Assembly: GCA_001644045.1 (NCBI GenBank) | Contig: LUUF01000073.1 | Location: 1 to 64,000 of the forward strand | DNA length: 64,000 nucleotides | Origin: Methylomonas methanica | GTDB lineage: Bacteria > Pseudomonadota > Gammaproteobacteria > Methylococcales > Methylomonadaceae | Direction of reading: 5' to 3' | Shown here: positions 20,762 to 29,123 of the stretch, piece after piece | How positions within the stretch are numbered: position 1 is the stretch's first letter | Layout of the letters: every line of letters begins with the position of its first letter | Program-made: the position numbers and the translations under genes | The notes under the pieces: generated by a model | Told to the model about the DNA's origin: nothing | Seen by the model: only the letters and a program-made list of their open reading frames with translations | The model's database searches: none

Positions 20762-21028
20762 ATGAATCTAAATCCCGACCAGATCAAAGCCGCGATTCGC
20801 GCCAAGGTAATTGAGCTTGCCAAAGCGCTGGATATGGACGCGTCCGGCGTCACCGACGACGACATCCTGCCCGCCACCGGCCTGCTCGACTCCGGTGCCA
20901 TTCTGGAACTGGTGGTCTGGTTCGAGGCCAGCTACGACTTCCGAATCAAACAGGAAGACATGAACATCGACAATCTCGGCTCGATTAATGCGATGACCAA
21001 CTTTCTGCTTTCCAGCAAACCAGCGTAA
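20762..21028 (+). CDS. Acyl carrier protein
   Basis: An 88-residue ACP-type protein with the phosphopantetheine attachment serine in GLLDSGAILELV, followed by VWFEASYDFRI as expected for helix II-III of the fold. The motif is DSG instead of the common DSL. It lies 31 bases after E2 with an agagg ribosome site. It is separate from fatty-acid synthesis genes, so it is probably a dedicated carrier for this operon. Confidence 0.88.
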   Translation: MNLNPDQIKAAIRAKVIELAKALDMDASGVTDDDILPATGLLDSGAILELVVWFEASYDFRIKQEDMNIDNLGSINAMTNFLLSSKPA

Positions 21029-21082
21029 CCAAAATAATCATCCCATTCGCCTATTTGATGCTGTTGCGCTGAAGGAATAATC

Positions 21083-21940
21083 ATGGCCATGCCGACGCTG
21101 GAACCTATTCAAGACGGCGACCTGCTCGCTTTCTGCCAATTTCTCACGGAACACCTCAGCTCCGAGCGTAGCGCCGAGCAATGGGCGCAAGCGTTCCAGC
21201 AGAACTGGGGAGTAGCCAAGCCCAACAACGGTTTTCTGATTCGCGACGAGGGTAAAATTGTCGGCGGCATCGGCGCCATCTACGCCGAGCGCATTATTCG
21301 CGGCCAAGCGGAACGGTTCTGCAATATCACCAGTTGGTGCGTGCTGGAGGCCTTCCGCTCCCAAAGCATGCGGCTAGCGATGGCTGTCGTGTCGCAACCC
21401 GGTTTCCATTTCACCGATCTGACGCCGACGGAAGTGGTATCGAAGACGCTACAGTTCCTGAAGTTCAAGCCCATGAACGAACGCCACGCACTTTGGCCCA
21501 ATATTCCCTGGCCATTTGCCCAACTCGGCGGTATCCGCGTGCTTACCGATTACGATGCAATCGAAGGCACGCTGGCCCCGGCGGATGCCAAGGTATTTCA
21601 TGATCATCGCCATCTACCCTGGCTAAGACATCTGGCCGTGGGAAAACCCGGTGCATATTGTCTCGTGACCTGGAAACCAAACCGATTGAAAGGCGTGCCC
21701 GGTGCGTTAGTACTGGGATTCAGCGACCCGGAACTATTCCTGACTTACCGCCCAACCATCGGTTCGTACTTCCTGCAACACGGCTACTTTTATACGCGGG
21801 CCGAGTCGCGCCTGCTGCCCAGGTTACCAAAGCTTTCGCACGAACTGGCCGGTTATCGCAACAAGGTGTTTCGCAGCGACACACTGACTGAATCAGACAT
21901 CAGCAACTTTTATTCCGAGATCGTAGGACTAAACCAGTGA
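21083..21940 (+). CDS. Acyltransferase-like protein (GNAT-type, tentative)
   Basis: A 285-residue soluble protein. The first ~130 residues resemble a GNAT N-terminal half (GFLIRDEGKIVGGIGAIYAE, then SWCVLEAFRSQSMRLAMAVV, like the acyl-donor binding segment), followed by LTPTEVVSKTLQFLKFKPM. The C-terminal ~130 residues are not recognised. Its place after the ACP and before a polysaccharide deacetylase fits transfer of an acyl group to a glycan. Its stop overlaps the next start by four bases. Family assignment is moderate. Confidence 0.55.
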   Translation: MAMPTLEPIQDGDLLAFCQFLTEHLSSERSAEQWAQAFQQNWGVAKPNNGFLIRDEGKIVGGIGAIYAERIIRGQAERFCNITSWCVLEAFRSQSMRLAMAVVSQPGFHFTDLTPTEVVSKTLQFLKFKPMNERHALWPNIPWPFAQLGGIRVLTDYDAIEGTLAPADAKVFHDHRHLPWLRHLAVGKPGAYCLVTWKPNRLKGVPGALVLGFSDPELFLTYRPTIGSYFLQHGYFYTRAESRLLPRLPKLSHELAGYRNKVFRSDTLTESDISNFYSEIVGLNQ

Positions 21941-22929
21941 GCGAACGAAAACTGATTCGCTTGGACAGCGAAACCCGCCCAATCCTCTCGGTAGTCATCC
22001 ATACCGAAGAAGAATTCGACTGGAACAAGCCGCATGATAGACACGCCACGGGGGTCGAGCACATGCGCCACATCGACCGGGCGCAGAGTGTTTTCGACAA
22101 TTTCGGTATTGTTCCGAATTATGTGGTCGACTATCCGATTGCCGCGCAAGAAGAAGCATTCAGCCCGCTCAAGGCTTACGCCGATTCGGGTCGAGCACTA
22201 ATCGGAGCGCATTTGCATCCCTGGGTGTCGCCGCCTTTCGATGAAGAACTCAATGCGCGCAACTCCTATCCCGGCAATTTGCCGCGCGCGCTGGAACATG
22301 AAAAACTCCGGCTACTCACCGAACAAATCACCACTTCGTTCGGCGCCTCACCCTTAACTTATCTTGCTGGCCGCTACGGCTTCGGCCCCAACACCGGGGA
22401 GATTCTCGAAGAGCTAGGCTACGAGGTGGACATCAGCGTTGCCGCATCTATCGACTACAGCGCCGACGGCGGCCCCGACTACTCTAACTACTCCAGCGAC
22501 CCATTTTGGTTTGGCAGCCAGCGCCGCCTGCTCGGCTTACCCGGCTCCGGCGGTTATGTAGGAAGGTTACGAGCGGGTGGTACACCACTCTACCGCCGAC
22601 TGATGCATCCCTGGCTACGCAAGGCAAAAATATCGGGAGCAGTCGCCAGGCTGCGGCTGCTGGAACGTATTAGGCTTTCGCCCGAGGACTACAGCGAACC
22701 GGAAATGCGCCGCTTAACCAAATCCTTGCTGACCGACGGCGTGCGAATCTTTGTGTTCAGCTTTCACTCGCCCTCGGTGATGCCAGGCGGTACACCTTAC
22801 GTGAACAGCGATGCGGATCTTGAACGGTTTCTGGAAAAATGCAGGCGCTACTTCGACTTTTTTATGCGAGAGTTGGGTGGAACGACGATGACACCGCTAG
22901 AGATAAAGGACTGGTTGGAACAGCATTGA
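21937..22929 (+). CDS. WalW-like polysaccharide deacetylase-fold protein
   Basis: A 330-residue protein of the WalW/polysaccharide deacetylase superfamily. The start VVIHTEEEFDWN has acidic residues where NodB-like enzymes bind metal; GAHLHPWVSPPF holds a His-x-His pair; SPLTYLAGRYGFGPNTGEIL is the region after the catalytic core; and FVFSFHSPSVMPG is the C-terminal His motif. It likely removes or handles an acyl group on a polysaccharide precursor. GTG 21937 overlaps the preceding stop (GTGA). It is the last gene of the operon, followed by a terminator. Confidence 0.8.
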   Translation: MSERKLIRLDSETRPILSVVIHTEEEFDWNKPHDRHATGVEHMRHIDRAQSVFDNFGIVPNYVVDYPIAAQEEAFSPLKAYADSGRALIGAHLHPWVSPPFDEELNARNSYPGNLPRALEHEKLRLLTEQITTSFGASPLTYLAGRYGFGPNTGEILEELGYEVDISVAASIDYSADGGPDYSNYSSDPFWFGSQRRLLGLPGSGGYVGRLRAGGTPLYRRLMHPWLRKAKISGAVARLRLLERIRLSPEDYSEPEMRRLTKSLLTDGVRIFVFSFHSPSVMPGGTPYVNSDADLERFLEKCRRYFDFFMRELGGTTMTPLEIKDWLEQH

Positions 22930-22955
22930 CCGAGCCGACAGCCGCCGGAAAATCC

Positions 22956-22985
22956 AAAAAAGCCGCGTAATTCGCGGCTTTTTTA
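22956..22985. terminator. Bidirectional Rho-independent terminator
   Basis: agccgcg (22961-22967) pairs with cgcggct (22973-22979), with A's on the left and T's on the right. It sits between the convergent WalW and HIT genes and can serve both. Confidence 0.9.
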
Positions 22986-23002
22986 TGCTTTTTATATATG
23001 CG

Positions 23003-23341
23003 TTAACCCGGCGGCCAATGCATCTGCCTACCAGCCAGCAGGTGTAGATGCAAATGATGCACGGTCTGTCCGCCATCGCCGTTGCAGTTGAATACTGTCC
23101 GATAGCCGCTTTCCGCATAGCCAAACTGCCCGGCAATTTTAGCCGCGGTCTGCAACATCAAGCCACCCAGCAAGGCATCGTCCAGATCGTTTAAATTGGC
23201 GACGTGACGTTTCGGAATAATCAACACATGCAAGGGCGCTTGCGGATGAATATCCCTGAACGCCAGTAGTTGCTCGTCTTCGTAAACCACATCCGGCTTG
23301 ATTTCTCCGCCGGCCATCTTGCAAAACAAACAATCGCTCAT
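23003..23341 (-). CDS. HIT family protein (HinT-like)
   Basis: A 112-residue histidine-triad purine nucleoside phosphoramidase-like protein. It begins DCLFCKMAGGEIKPDVVYED, with the zinc-type CxxC, and carries LHVLIIPKRHVANLNDL and the triad VHHLHLHLLAG near the end. It lies 8 bases downstream of recR and likely shares the dnaX-ybaB-recR transcript. Confidence 0.95.
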   Translation of the reverse strand: MSDCLFCKMAGGEIKPDVVYEDEQLLAFRDIHPQAPLHVLIIPKRHVANLNDLDDALLGGLMLQTAAKIAGQFGYAESGYRTVFNCNGDGGQTVHHLHLHLLAGRQMHWPPG

Positions 23342-23349
23342 GTTTCCTC

Positions 23350-23946
23350 CTAAAATTCCCGGCGGCCGTTAAACGCATGCGCCAAGGTGCCGCTGTCGAT
23401 AAATTCCAGCTCACCACCCATCGGTACGCCGTGGGCGATGCGCGTGGCGCGGATATTAAACTTGCCGGCGACTTCACCGATGAAATGCGCGGTAGCTTGG
23501 CCTTCCACGGTGGAATTGGTCGCTAGAATGAGTTCCTTGATTTGCCCGGTTGCCATGCGCTGCTCGAGTAACTCGAAGCCAAGCTGATCGGGACCGATAC
23601 CATCTAATGGCGACAAGCGGCCGTGCAACACAAAGTACTTGCCTTTAAAGGTAGTGGCTTGGTCGATCACCCAAACGTCGGCCGGGCTTTCAACCACACA
23701 CAAGGTTTCCGCGTCTCGTAGCGGGTTGGCGCAGACCTCGCACAACTCGGTTTCAGTCAAAGTCCGGCATTCGCGGCAATGGCCGATTTCGTTGACAGCT
23801 CTAGCCAGCATTTTGCTGAGTTGCATGCCGCCGTCGCGGTTGCGCTGCAACAGATGAAAAGCCATGCGCTGCGCCGATTTCGGCCCGACGCCGGGCAAGC
23901 AGCACAGGCTCTGAATCAACTCTTTCAGCAAACCCTGGTTTTGCAT
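23350..23946 (-). CDS. recR: Recombination protein RecR
   Basis: A 198-residue ring-forming protein that works with RecO/RecF to load RecA on gaps. Visible are a helix-hairpin-helix region ([19 protein letters not shown]), a C4 zinc finger ([17 protein letters not shown]) and a TOPRIM domain ([24 protein letters not shown]). It is two bases downstream of ybaB, in the conserved dnaX-ybaB-recR order. Confidence 0.97.
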   Translation of the reverse strand: MQNQGLLKELIQSLCCLPGVGPKSAQRMAFHLLQRNRDGGMQLSKMLARAVNEIGHCRECRTLTETELCEVCANPLRDAETLCVVESPADVWVIDQATTFKGKYFVLHGRLSPLDGIGPDQLGFELLEQRMATGQIKELILATNSTVEGQATAHFIGEVAGKFNIRATRIAHGVPMGGELEFIDSGTLAHAFNGRREF

Positions 23947-23948
23947 GT

Positions 23949-24275
23949 TTAGAACGGCATTTGGAAACCGGGTGGAATCGGGATGCCGGCAGTGACATCG
24001 GCCATTTTTTCTTTTTTCATTTTGCCGACTTTATGTACCGCGTCGTTGATCGCCGCCGCCACCAAGTCTTCCAGCATATCCTTATCGTCGCCGACCAGGG
24101 ACGGATCGATACTGACCTTGCGTACCTCGCGCTTGCCGGTCATCACAATGGTCACCAGGCCGCCGCCGGACTCGCCGTGTACTTCCATCGCACCCAATTC
24201 TTCCTGAGCCTTTTTTAAGTTGTCCTGCATTTTTTGGGCTTGTTGCATGATGCCCGCTAGCGCATTTTTCATCAT
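23949..24275 (-). CDS. ybaB: YbaB/EbfC nucleoid-associated protein
   Basis: A 108-residue DNA-binding protein: [40 protein letters not shown] and [17 protein letters not shown] are typical. It forms dimers that bind and bend DNA. It sits between dnaX and recR as in most proteobacteria. Confidence 0.96.
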   Translation of the reverse strand: MMKNALAGIMQQAQKMQDNLKKAQEELGAMEVHGESGGGLVTIVMTGKREVRKVSIDPSLVGDDKDMLEDLVAAAINDAVHKVGKMKKEKMADVTAGIPIPPGFQMPF

Positions 24276-24289
24276 CGTCTCTCCAATAT

Positions 24290-25876
24290 TTAATTCAGCG
24301 GCTCGATACTGCCAGGCATGATTCTAGCGCCAAACGTATCTTTCAAAGCCTGTACATTTTCATCGGCATTAATGCTATCAACCGCCGCTTGCTGCCGATC
24401 TTCGCGGGCTTTTTGAATTTCCAGCGCCGGCGTCATTTGCTGAACCGCTTGCTGAGTGATCACCAGTTTCAAGGATTTGCCGTAATAATTTTGCAACGCG
24501 GCCCTTAGATTGTCTTCCGCTTTAGTACCGACCTGTTGGAAGCTCGGGTCGAGCAGCAAGCGGCAACCGCTGTCGTCGATGCCGTCCAACACACAGTTAT
24601 TCGCCAACTCACGGGTACGGCCGCTGATATTCAACGCGGCGATAATCTCGGTCCAATTGCCGGGCTTGGCTATCGGTGCTGGGCGAGGCTCTTCTATGCG
24701 TGTGGACTCGACAAGCGGCGCTACAGAAGCAGGCGCAAGCACAGCCGGTTTTGCGTTAGTTGCGTGGACTGGTGCAACTGTCTGCGGTTCGGCGGCTTGC
24801 GGCCGAAAAGTCAGCATCCGCAGCATCACCATTTCAAACCCGCTACGCGGATCGGGCGCCAGCGGCAGATCGCGTTGGCCGATCAAGCCGATCTGATAAT
24901 ACAGTTGCACGTCTTCCGGCAATAAGGCCTTGGCCAAGCTCTCCAGCAGTTGCTTATCGAATTCATGATCGACGAAATCCGGCGTTTGCTGTAACAGCGC
25001 GACCCGATGCAATACCCTCAGCATCTGTTGCAGAATATCGGCGAAATCCGGCGTCAGTTCCGCCACATCGGCAATTTTTGCCAGCAATACCCTCGCATCG
25101 CCGGCCACCAGCGCCTGCAACATGTCGTCGATGGGCTGCTGAGCCACGGTGCCCAGCATGCCGATCACCGCTTCCGCCGTGACGCTGCCGCTACCGTAAA
25201 CGATGGCTTGATCCAACAGACTCAAGCCGTCGCGCAAGCTGCCGTCGGCGGCTCTGCCCAACATTTTTAGTGCGGCCGGTTCGAAAGCGATTTGCTCCTG
25301 GCCCAGGATAAACTGCATTTGCGTGGCGATTTGCTCCGGCAACAGCCGTTTCAAATTGAATTGCAAACAACGCGACAACACCGTGACCGGAATTTTATGC
25401 GGATCGGTGGTAGCCAGCAGAAATTTGACGTGCGGCGGCGGCTCTTCCAGGGTCTTTAACAAGGCGTTAAAGCTATGCCCGGACAGCATGTGCACTTCGT
25501 CGATCAAATAGACTTTGTAGCGGCCTTGATTGGGTGCGTATTGCGCATTGTCGAGCAGATCGCGGGTATCTTCGACTTTGGTGCGGGAAGCCGCATCGAC
25601 TTCGATCAAGTCCATGAACCGGCCCTGTTCGAAATCCCGACAAACCTGGCATTCGCCGCAGGGATTGAAATCTTTTAGATTTTCGCAGTTGATGGCTTTG
25701 GCGAGAATCCGCGCCACCGTGGTTTTGCCGACGCCGCGCGTACCGGTAAACAGATAGGCGTGATGCAACCTATCATGTTGCAAGGCGTGCATTAGCGATT
25801 GGCTGACATGCTCCTGACCGACAAGCTGGGTGAAGTTGCTGGGACGCCATTTTCTGGCAAGAACCTGATAAGCCAT
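24290..25876 (-). CDS. dnaX: DNA polymerase III subunit tau/gamma
   Basis: The clamp-loader ATPase, 528 residues from [12 protein letters not shown] (ATG 25876). It carries Walker [15 protein letters not shown], a zinc module [16 protein letters not shown], Walker [11 protein letters not shown], sensor 1 ([11 protein letters not shown]) and [13 protein letters not shown] linker with [13 protein letters not shown] leads to the tau C-terminal domain that binds the polymerase ([22 protein letters not shown]). It is shorter than E. coli tau (643). No A6G slippery heptamer for programmed frameshifting was spotted. Confidence 0.96.
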   Translation of the reverse strand: MAYQVLARKWRPSNFTQLVGQEHVSQSLMHALQHDRLHHAYLFTGTRGVGKTTVARILAKAINCENLKDFNPCGECQVCRDFEQGRFMDLIEVDAASRTKVEDTRDLLDNAQYAPNQGRYKVYLIDEVHMLSGHSFNALLKTLEEPPPHVKFLLATTDPHKIPVTVLSRCLQFNLKRLLPEQIATQMQFILGQEQIAFEPAALKMLGRAADGSLRDGLSLLDQAIVYGSGSVTAEAVIGMLGTVAQQPIDDMLQALVAGDARVLLAKIADVAELTPDFADILQQMLRVLHRVALLQQTPDFVDHEFDKQLLESLAKALLPEDVQLYYQIGLIGQRDLPLAPDPRSGFEMVMLRMLTFRPQAAEPQTVAPVHATNAKPAVLAPASVAPLVESTRIEEPRPAPIAKPGNWTEIIAALNISGRTRELANNCVLDGIDDSGCRLLLDPSFQQVGTKAEDNLRAALQNYYGKSLKLVITQQAVQQMTPALEIQKAREDRQQAAVDSINADENVQALKDTFGARIMPGSIEPLN

Positions 25877-25900
25877 TAGCAACGCGGAAAGGCAAGAATT

Positions 25901-26014
25901 GGGCGGCTACTGTGCCAGCCACATCCCGGCACACGAGTCCGCTGCTACCGTTGCTTCCTTCCGGACCTGGCGGGGTTTACAGCGTATCGTTGCGAGAGGA
26001 CCGACACAGTAACC
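25901..26014 (-). ncRNA. ffs: Signal recognition particle RNA (4.5S)
   Basis: Read on the minus strand, the sequence contains the conserved SRP domain IV apical loop (ccaggtccggaaggaagca) and gtgtgccgggatgt. The ends are complementary (ggttactgtg with cacagtagcc), giving a ~100-114-base hairpin of the small bacterial type. The ends are estimated from pairing. It lies just upstream of dnaX. Confidence 0.92.
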
Positions 26015-26123
26015 ATAAAACATCAGCGAGACGCTGAAGAGAGGCGCATTATCCTTAAAAGCCGATCGATAAGCAACTGTCTTGCCAAAAATAAGTAAAT
26101 AACTCCGATAATGCACCGCTCGA

Positions 26124-27107
26124 CTACTGTAGAGCCGGGATAGGCAAACTGCTGGCGATAGCATGACCGAACGAAGCTCCGAACTTGCCGGCCAAGCGGT
26201 CGATCAAGCGTTCCTGCGGAGTAAAGTTTACTTTTTCCTCGGTGCCGAACTGGTCGCGGGCCACGCTATCAACGCTGCCGAAATCGTCCGCCAAACCAAG
26301 CCTGACGCCTTCCGTGCCGGTCCAGATCAGCCCGGAGAACATATCCGGCGCATCGGTTTCCTTCAAACGTTTGCCGCGTCCTTCCCGCACCGCGCCAATG
26401 AACTGCTGATGCACTTGATCGAGTAAAGACTGCATATGCTTGCTTTCTTGCAGATTGACCGGCGAAAACGGATCGAGCATGGCTTTGTGCGCGCCTGCGG
26501 TCAACAATCGCCGCTCCACGCCCAGTTTGTCCAATACATTGGTAAAGCCGAAACCGTTCATGATTACGCCGATAGAGCCGATGATACTGGCCTGATTAAC
26601 GAATATTTTGTCGGTGGCGGACGCGACATAATAACCGCCGGATGCGCACATATCGCCAACCACCGAATAAATCGGCAGCTGCGGATGCAGGGCTTTCAAG
26701 CGCCTGATCTCATCGTAAATGTACGCCGACTGCACCGGACTACCGCCGGGTGAGTTGATATTCAGAATAATACCCTTGGTATTTTTATCCTTGGCTGCAT
26801 CGCGTAAACCTTCGATCACCGTGTCGGCACTGGCGGCCTCACCTTGGACAATCTGCCCCAATACATCGACGATAGCCACATGCTCGGCTGTACCGGAATC
26901 GATACCCTCCTTAAATTTCGGATATACCGCTATGCCCAACGCGACGGTCAGATAAGCAAACGTCAGTAGCTTAAAAAATATCCCCCAGCGCCGCGCCGCT
27001 TTCTGTTCGTCGATCGCGGCAAACGCCAATTTCTCCAGCACCGTTTTTTCCCAACCGGGACTGTTTTCAGCATTATCTTCGGGAAGATCGTAATTATTCT
27101 CCACCAT
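26124..27107 (-). CDS. sppA: Signal peptide peptidase SppA-type (S49) protease
   Basis: A 327-residue inner membrane serine protease that degrades released signal peptides. One transmembrane segment is at ~45-62 (FFKLLTFAYLTVALGIAVY). The protease domain carries ILNINSPGGSPVQSAYIYDE, the nucleophile serine in GDMCASGGYYVAS, and ASIIGSIGVI. It is the short, single-domain form. It forms an operon with the HAD phosphatase and rluC, an order also common in pseudomonads (family knowledge). Confidence 0.93.
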   Translation of the reverse strand: MVENNYDLPEDNAENSPGWEKTVLEKLAFAAIDEQKAARRWGIFFKLLTFAYLTVALGIAVYPKFKEGIDSGTAEHVAIVDVLGQIVQGEAASADTVIEGLRDAAKDKNTKGIILNINSPGGSPVQSAYIYDEIRRLKALHPQLPIYSVVGDMCASGGYYVASATDKIFVNQASIIGSIGVIMNGFGFTNVLDKLGVERRLLTAGAHKAMLDPFSPVNLQESKHMQSLLDQVHQQFIGAVREGRGKRLKETDAPDMFSGLIWTGTEGVRLGLADDFGSVDSVARDQFGTEEKVNFTPQERLIDRLAGKFGASFGHAIASSLPIPALQ

Positions 27108-27114
27108 TTATCTC

Positions 27115-27762
27115 CTATATGATTCCGATTAAGTCGGTGGGGTAGTTCAAACACAACAAGGGATTGTACTTTTGCAAGGTTGCCGCCGGATGCGCGCCGC
27201 AAGTAACGCCGACTGACGCGACATGCGCATTTAGGGCCATTTGCAAATCATGCACCGAATCGCCGACCATCAAGGTACGCTGTTTATCCACGCCCAGTTC
27301 GAGAATGATTTCGTCCAGCATCAGCGGATTGGGCTTGGAAGCGGTTTGATCCGCGCAGCGCGTGGTACAAAATAAATCCGCCACGCCGGTAGCATTGATC
27401 GCCGCATGCAAACCCTTGCTTTTCTTGCCGGTCGCGACTGCCAGGCGGTAACCTTGGCTACGAAATTGCTTCAGCATGTCATGCACACCGGGAAACAAGT
27501 CCTCGGGACCGATCTGCTTGGTAAAAAAGGTTTGCGCGTAATCGGTGGCTATCTTTTGCCGGTTTTCGCTATCTTCATCCGGAAACAGCTGTTTCATCGC
27601 ATTTTCGATGCTCAAGCCGACGATGTCTCTGACCGCCTGCGCAGTCGGCACCGCACATTCGCAACGCATCGCCGCCTGCTGGATGCAATGCACGATCCAG
27701 TCCACCGAATCCATTAAAGTACCGTCCCAATCGAAAATAATTAAATCAAAGCGGTTTTTCAT
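27115..27762 (-). CDS. HAD-superfamily hydrolase (phosphoglycolate phosphatase-like)
   Basis: A 215-residue HAD phosphatase. Motif I is FDWDGTLMDS, motif II LAVATGKKSKG (Thr in VATGK), and motif IV MVGDSVHDLQMALNA. A helical cap lies between. Gph/PgmB-like; substrate unknown. Its start lies 17 bases inside the end of rluC, so translation is coupled. Confidence 0.9.
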   Translation of the reverse strand: MKNRFDLIIFDWDGTLMDSVDWIVHCIQQAAMRCECAVPTAQAVRDIVGLSIENAMKQLFPDEDSENRQKIATDYAQTFFTKQIGPEDLFPGVHDMLKQFRSQGYRLAVATGKKSKGLHAAINATGVADLFCTTRCADQTASKPNPLMLDEIILELGVDKQRTLMVGDSVHDLQMALNAHVASVGVTCGAHPAATLQKYNPLLCLNYPTDLIGII

Positions 27763-28705
27763 GATTCAGTAATTCTTGTAAATCCTCGGGTAACGGCGCA
27801 GTGAAGTGCAGTAAGACTCCGCTGACGGGATGCGCAAACTGCAATTGCTCGGCGTGCAAAAACAAACGCTTGTAACCGCGTTTTTTAAAGGCTTTATTCG
27901 TGTCGTCATCGCCATAACGATCATCGGCCACAATCGGATGTCCCAGCCAAGCCGCATGCACCCGAATCTGATGAGTGCGTCCGGTCTTGGGCGCGGCATG
28001 CACCAATGTCACATCCTGAAACTGCTTCAAACGGGTGAACAACGTTTCCGCGGATTTGCCGGCCTGACTGACCACCACCATCCGCTCGCCGCCCTGGGCA
28101 ACATTCTTCAGCAAGGGCACCTCGACCAGCTGCTTCTTGCGTTGGAACTGCCCAACCAGCAAAGCCAGATAAGTCTTCTGAATGCCGTCTCCGCGAAAAA
28201 GTTCATGCAATAACTTCAATACTGAGCGCTTTTTGGCAATCAACAGGCATCCGGAGGTTTCCTTGTCCAGCCTATGCACCAGTTCCAGAAATTTCTGTTG
28301 CGGCCGAATCTGTCGTAGCCCCTCGATAACCCCGGAAGTTACGCCACTGCCACCATGCACCGCAAAGCCGGTCGGCTTGTTCAACACGATAAAGCCGTCG
28401 TCTTCGTAAAGAATGTGGTTTTCCAGACTGAACTTCAAGGTGGGCTGGACGATAATCTCGTCTTTTTTTTCCGCGACTCTGACCGGCGGAATCCTTACGA
28501 TGTCGCCAAGCTGCAGTTTGTAACTGACGTCGATACGGCCTTTATTGACCCTAACTTCGCCCTTTCGGACCATGCGATAGATGCGGGTTTTAGGAACGCC
28601 TTTGAGATAAGTGATCAGAAAATTATCGAGCCTTTGTTCGCTGTTCGCCTCGGTAATTTCCAGCCATTGTACTTGCGGATTGGTCTGATTTTCTGCGGTA
28701 TTCAT
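27746..28705 (-). CDS. rluC: 23S rRNA pseudouridine synthase RluC
   Basis: 319 residues. An S4 RNA-binding domain lies at ~20-80 (QRLDNFLITYLKGVPKTRIY). The catalytic domain has HRLDKETSGCLLIAKK with the catalytic Asp, HQIRVHAAWLGHPIVADDRYG and a C-terminal LHFTAPLPEDL. It modifies U955/2504/2580 in E. coli. It is divergent from rne, as in many gammaproteobacteria. Confidence 0.93.
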   Translation of the reverse strand: MNTAENQTNPQVQWLEITEANSEQRLDNFLITYLKGVPKTRIYRMVRKGEVRVNKGRIDVSYKLQLGDIVRIPPVRVAEKKDEIIVQPTLKFSLENHILYEDDGFIVLNKPTGFAVHGGSGVTSGVIEGLRQIRPQQKFLELVHRLDKETSGCLLIAKKRSVLKLLHELFRGDGIQKTYLALLVGQFQRKKQLVEVPLLKNVAQGGERMVVVSQAGKSAETLFTRLKQFQDVTLVHAAPKTGRTHQIRVHAAWLGHPIVADDRYGDDDTNKAFKKRGYKRLFLHAEQLQFAHPVSGVLLHFTAPLPEDLQELLNHEKPL

Positions 28706-29123
28706 GCGTCAAATAATAACAACATATCCGCCAGCCATGTTTAAAATTGCTGCTGTCTATAAACATTGCTATATTAGGCTAGTTTATCTTTGGATAGACT
28801 TTAACTATAAAAATTTAAAGACCAAGTTTTAGCGCTGTAGCTTCGCGCTGAGCTTAAAGAATTTTTTCGGGTTTTATCGCTCAACCCATGATGAGCGAGC
28901 TGCATCCTTAGTATAGAGTTCGGTATAACAGATCTCCCATTTTTCAAGCGCCACCCTCGGCAATTGCCGATACCCCGCTGCGACAATAACTACAATCACT
29001 TGCAGTTTTCAGTCAGTCTGGCCGCTCACTTAAGTACATATTGGGAAACACGCCGCCTTTATCCGCGACAACCAAACCTGTTTAAGCTCTAGGTAGGATA
29101 CATAACACAATAAGGATAATTTA
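28706..29123 (+). other. rne leader and divergent rluC/rne control region
   Basis: 418 gene-free bases between the divergent rluC and rne starts. The part 28741-28830 is AT-rich and probably holds the promoters; the remaining ~290 bases would be a long rne 5' leader. Long rne leaders are used for autoregulation by RNase E in E. coli. Short inverted segments occur near 28829-28851, but I cannot map a fold by eye. Confidence 0.4.

Noticed and set aside
24290-25876. Programmed frameshift site in dnaX
   Set aside because: No A6G-type slippery heptamer was spotted in the gene.
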